A stretch of 16,856 nt of DNA, taken from positions 1 to 16,856 of the forward strand of contig JAQBQL010000278.1 in the NCBI GenBank assembly GCA_028287035.1, written 5' to 3'. Position numbers and translations under genes: made by a program. Every line of letters starts with the position of its first letter. Within the stretch, counting starts at the first letter, position 1. This stretch comes from Labilithrix sp. (GTDB lineage: Bacteria; Myxococcota; Polyangia; Polyangiales; Polyangiaceae). Below, in pieces: positions 12,884-16,856 of this stretch. The notes beneath the pieces were generated by a model that saw only the letters and a program-made list of their open reading frames with translations, was not told the DNA's origin and did not search any database.

Positions 12884-15157
12884 TCAGAGAAGGCCGACCG
12901 GATCCACGTCGATCGCCACGCGCACCGACCGCGGTAGGTCGCCGGTCGCGGCATGGATGGCGAGGGTCGCCTTGCGGAGCGCCTCGCGCGACGCGCTGCG
13001 CAGCATGACCCGGAAACGGAAGCGGTTCCGCACCTTCGCGATGGGGGCGGCGGTCGGTCCGAGCACCGTCACCTCGGCACGCTTCGAGGCGGCGCGCGCG
13101 GCGATCGCGAGCCGGTTGGTCGCCTCCTGCGCCTCCTGCTCGTCCAGCGCGTCGACCTTCGCCACGACCATGCGCGAGAACGGCGGGTAGCCGAGCTCCT
13201 TCCGGTCGCGGAGCTCGCGATCGATGAAGCCGTCGACGTCGTGGCGCGCCGCGAAGCGGATGGCGTGGTGCTCGGGGTCGTAGGTCTGCACGAGCACGCG
13301 GCCCGGCGTGTCGCCGCGACCGGCGCGCCCCGCGACCTGCACGAGCAGCTGGAACGCCCGCTCCGACGCGCGAAAATCGGGGATGGAGAGCGCGGCGTCG
13401 GCGTTGATGACGCCGACCAGCGTGACGAAGGGCAGGTCGTGGCCCTTCGTGACCATCTGCGTGCCGACGAGGATGTCGACCTCCCGCGCGCGCACCCGGT
13501 CGAGGATCTTCTCGATCTGCTTGCCGGTCGCAACGTCGCGATCGAGCCGCGCGATGCGCGCCTTCGGGAACGCCTCGACGAGCGCCTCCTCGAGCTTCTC
13601 GGTGCCGAGCCCCTCGAGCGCGATGTGCGTCGACTTGCACTTCTTGCACTCGGTGGGCAGCGGCGCCTCGTGATCGCACATGTGACAGCGCATGCCGCCG
13701 CCCACGCCGAGCCGCCGGTCCCGCATCCCGCGCTTGTGCAGCGTCATCGCCACCGTGCAGTGCGGGCACGAGGCGAGCTCTCCGCAGCTCTCGCACCGGA
13801 TGCTCGGCGCGAAGCCGCGGCGGTTCAGGAAGAGGATGGTCTGCTCGCCCGCCTCGAGCGTCTCCTCGATCGCACGGTGGAGGAGCAGGCTGATGCGGCG
13901 ATCGCCGGTCGGCCCGGCGCCGATGCGGCGGAGGTCGACGATGACGACCTTCGGCATGGCCTGGGCGCGCGCGCGATCGGGCAGGACGAGGAGCGTTGCC
14001 TTGTCGCTGCGCGTGAGCTGGATGCTCTCGAGCGACGGCGTCGCGCTGCCGAGCACGCACACGCCCTTGTGCATGTGCGCGCGCATGATGGCCATGTCGC
14101 GCGCGTTGTAGCGGACGCCCTCCTCCTGCTTGAACGAGGGGTCGTGCTCCTCGTCGACGATGACGAGGCCGAGATCGCGGACCGGTGCGAAGAGCGCGCT
14201 GCGGGCGCCGATCGCGACGTCGACCTCGCCGCTCCGCAGGCGGTTCCACATGTCGAAGCGCTCGCGTGCGGTGAGGCCGGAGTGGAGCACCGCAACGTCG
14301 TCGCCGAAGCGCGCGCGGAAGCGCCCCACGAGCTGCGGGGTGAGCGCGATCTCGGGCACGAGCACGATGGTGCCCCGCGACAGGCGCTTCGCATCGGCGA
14401 TGGCGCGGAGATACACCTCGGTCTTCCCGGAGCCGGTCACGCCGTGCAGGAGGAACGTGCTCGGCTCGTCCCTGGCGAGCGCCTCCTCGATGGCGGTCAC
14501 CGCGGTCTGCTGCGGCTCGGTGAGCGACAGCTCGGTGTCGCGCAGCATCGGCTCGGCGAAGAACGGATCGCGGACCGCGTCGCGCTCCTCGACCGTCACG
14601 AGACCGAGCTCGCGGAGCTTCTTGACCGTGGCGCGCGCCGTCGAGAACTGCTCCTCGAGCCGCGAGAGCGGCAGCGTTCCGTGCGCGCGCACCACCGCGA
14701 GGAGACGCGCCGCGCCCTCCTTGATCGAGTCCTCGACGACGTCGGTGGCGCTCACCCACTGCACCTGCCGGACCGCGATGCCCTTGGCCTCGGAGAACAG
14801 CGTCGGCGCCTCGACCATGCGCTCCGTCTCGCGATCGACGGGCGGGAGCGCGAGGCGCACCACCTCACCGATGCGCGCGAGATAGTAGCTCGCGAGCCGC
14901 GCCAGGAAGACGACGAGCGGCTCGGGGAGGGACACGCCGCCGAGCACCTCGAGGATGGGCTTTGCCTTGGGGGGCGGCTCGCCGGTGCGCACCGCCATCG
15001 CGATGCCGACCATGCGGCGCGAGCCGATCGTGCAGAGCACGCGACGACCCGGCGTGCAGCTCGCGGCGAGCTCGGCCGGGACGAGGTACGTCAGCGCGCG
15101 CGCGAGCGGGACGTCGAGCGCCACGTCCACGAGCAGCTGGTTCGCGCCGTCCGCCAT
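12884..15157 (-). CDS. priA: Primosomal protein N', DNA helicase PriA
   Basis: The product is 757 residues from ATG 15157; a GTG at 15175 would add six residues, but the ATG has AGGA about nine bases upstream and fits the family N-terminus. PriA restarts stalled forks by loading the replicative helicase. The N-terminal 3'-DNA-binding part (VALDVPLARALTYLVP) is followed by Walker A GVTGSGKT (239-246) and Walker B DEEH (335-338), with family sequence FKQEEGVRYNARDMA. The two zinc sites are complete: C455, C458, C464, C467, C491, C494, C504, C507. GLGTEKLEE and QVAGRAGRG (607-615, motif VI) complete the helicase. Between C467 and C491 there are 23 residues, about nine more than I recall for E. 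coli PriA (inserted RLGVGGGM-type segment). It lies 19 bases after the kinase stop, in the same direction. Confidence 0.97.
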   Translation of the reverse strand: MADGANQLLVDVALDVPLARALTYLVPAELAASCTPGRRVLCTIGSRRMVGIAMAVRTGEPPPKAKPILEVLGGVSLPEPLVVFLARLASYYLARIGEVVRLALPPVDRETERMVEAPTLFSEAKGIAVRQVQWVSATDVVEDSIKEGAARLLAVVRAHGTLPLSRLEEQFSTARATVKKLRELGLVTVEERDAVRDPFFAEPMLRDTELSLTEPQQTAVTAIEEALARDEPSTFLLHGVTGSGKTEVYLRAIADAKRLSRGTIVLVPEIALTPQLVGRFRARFGDDVAVLHSGLTARERFDMWNRLRSGEVDVAIGARSALFAPVRDLGLVIVDEEHDPSFKQEEGVRYNARDMAIMRAHMHKGVCVLGSATPSLESIQLTRSDKATLLVLPDRARAQAMPKVVIVDLRRIGAGPTGDRRISLLLHRAIEETLEAGEQTILFLNRRGFAPSIRCESCGELASCPHCTVAMTLHKRGMRDRRLGVGGGMRCHMCDHEAPLPTECKKCKSTHIALEGLGTEKLEEALVEAFPKARIARLDRDVATGKQIEKILDRVRAREVDILVGTQMVTKGHDLPFVTLVGVINADAALSIPDFRASERAFQLLVQVAGRAGRGDTPGRVLVQTYDPEHHAIRFAARHDVDGFIDRELRDRKELGYPPFSRMVVAKVDALDEQEAQEATNRLAIAARAASKRAEVTVLGPTAAPIAKVRNRFRFRVMLRSASREALRKATLAIHAATGDLPRSVRVAIDVDPVGLL

Positions 15158-15176
15158 CGCTCTCGTTCCTGGCACA

Positions 15177-16544
<1,368 letters not shown>

Positions 16545-16556
16545 GGCAGCACGCCG

Positions 16557-16562
16557 ACTCTA
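16557..16562 (-). promoter_or_regulatory. Candidate -10 element before the kinase gene
   Basis: TAGAGT (16562-16557 on the minus strand) lies 12 bases before ATG 16544. A start about seven bases on would leave a leader of roughly five bases. No Shine-Dalgarno sequence is seen. It would drive the kinase-priA-acetyltransferase-comF row. Confidence 0.4.
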
Positions 16563-16597
16563 CTCCTCGGGCGTTCGCTCCCGAAGAAAACGGCGCG

Positions 16598-16856
16598 TCA
16601 CTTCGACGGCGCGGGCGGGGGGAACGTGGGGAGCGTCGTCGGGAAGCCGGGCGGCGGCTTGAAGGCGCCCGCATCGAACCCGGGGATCGTGGGGAGCGCG
16701 GTGGGGAGCTGGAAGGTCGGCGTCGGCACCGGCGCCGCCTTGCCGCCGTCCGCTGCGGCACCCGCGTCGGTCGCCGCGCCGCCGCCGGCAGGCTTCGCGG
16801 TACCCGCGGGGGTCGTCGTGGCCGCGCCGAGCGGCGGGACCACGGGCGTGCCGGTG
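16598..16856 (-). CDS. C-terminal end of a Pro/Ala-rich protein (5' end outside window)
   Basis: The frame is open from the right edge of the window to a TGA at 16600-16598. About 85 residues are visible. They are low-complexity: Ala/Gly/Thr-rich at first (AATDAGAAADGG), then Pro/Phe/Thr-rich (FQLPTALPTIPGF, FPTTLPTFPPPAPSK). This is the style of an extended linker or surface tail, and no family can be named. It ends 53 bases before the kinase start on the same strand. The GTG at 16843 is not needed as a start, because the frame continues past it. Low complexity and GC richness make chance openness possible, so confidence is moderate. Confidence 0.5.
   Translation of the reverse strand, partial: TGTPVVPPLGAATTTPAGTAKPAGGGAATDAGAAADGGKAAPVPTPTFQLPTALPTIPGFDAGAFKPPPGFPTTLPTFPPPAPSK

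Noticed and set aside
16598..16843. A complete 81-residue gene starting at GTG 16843
   Set aside because: The frame continues open to the window edge and the content looks like the Pro-rich end of a longer protein, so it is annotated as partial.

Overview
The window is a densely coded, very GC-rich stretch of bacterial chromosome with about 14 genes, one cut off at each end. The GC-rich codon use, the many small lipoproteins, a Hanks-type Ser/Thr kinase with an HRDVSPSN catalytic loop and a GYF_2-type sensor-like protein all fit a myxobacterium-like organism (Myxococcota, perhaps Polyangia). That placement is inference from gene style; there is no rRNA or other marker here. I see no mobile element, CRISPR array, tRNA, rRNA or phage gene.

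Plus strand, 1-4311: the 3' two thirds of glyQ (glycyl-tRNA synthetase alpha); a 1096-residue protein with a collagen-like Gly-rich front, Ig/CARDB-like middle, Rossmann-like segment and helical tail; and a small cysteine-rich lipoprotein. Minus strand, 4318-4916: two overlapping genes for paralogous four-cysteine lipoproteins. Plus strand, 5004-8550: a TPR-like helical-repeat protein; a DsbD-type membrane reductase without the usual alpha domain, followed by a clear intrinsic terminator; and a cysteine-rich lipoprotein. Minus strand, 8555-16856: a lipoprotein with a charged coiled coil and Pro-rich tail, and a GYF_2/TM/propeller-like protein, preceded in transcription order by a tight row of kinase, priA, RimJ/RimL-type acetyltransferase and comF. 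The 3' end of a Pro/Ala-rich gene lies at the right edge.

The genes fall into housekeeping (glyQ, priA, comF, acetyltransferase), cell-envelope redox (DsbD-like) and many lineage-type envelope proteins with no assignable function. The cysteine-rich predicted lipoproteins may be clients of the DsbD-like reductase or of oxidative folding in the same compartment, but that is inference.

The most interesting non-coding signal is a recurring -10-like hexamer (TAGGCT, TAGAAC, TACAAT, TAGAAT) placed 6-7 nt before a GTG start with no Shine-Dalgarno sequence. It occurs at four unrelated genes and looks like leaderless transcription. I do not see a clearly new multi-gene defence or metabolic system. 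The best candidate for undescribed biology is the 1096-residue Gly-rich protein at 611-3901.
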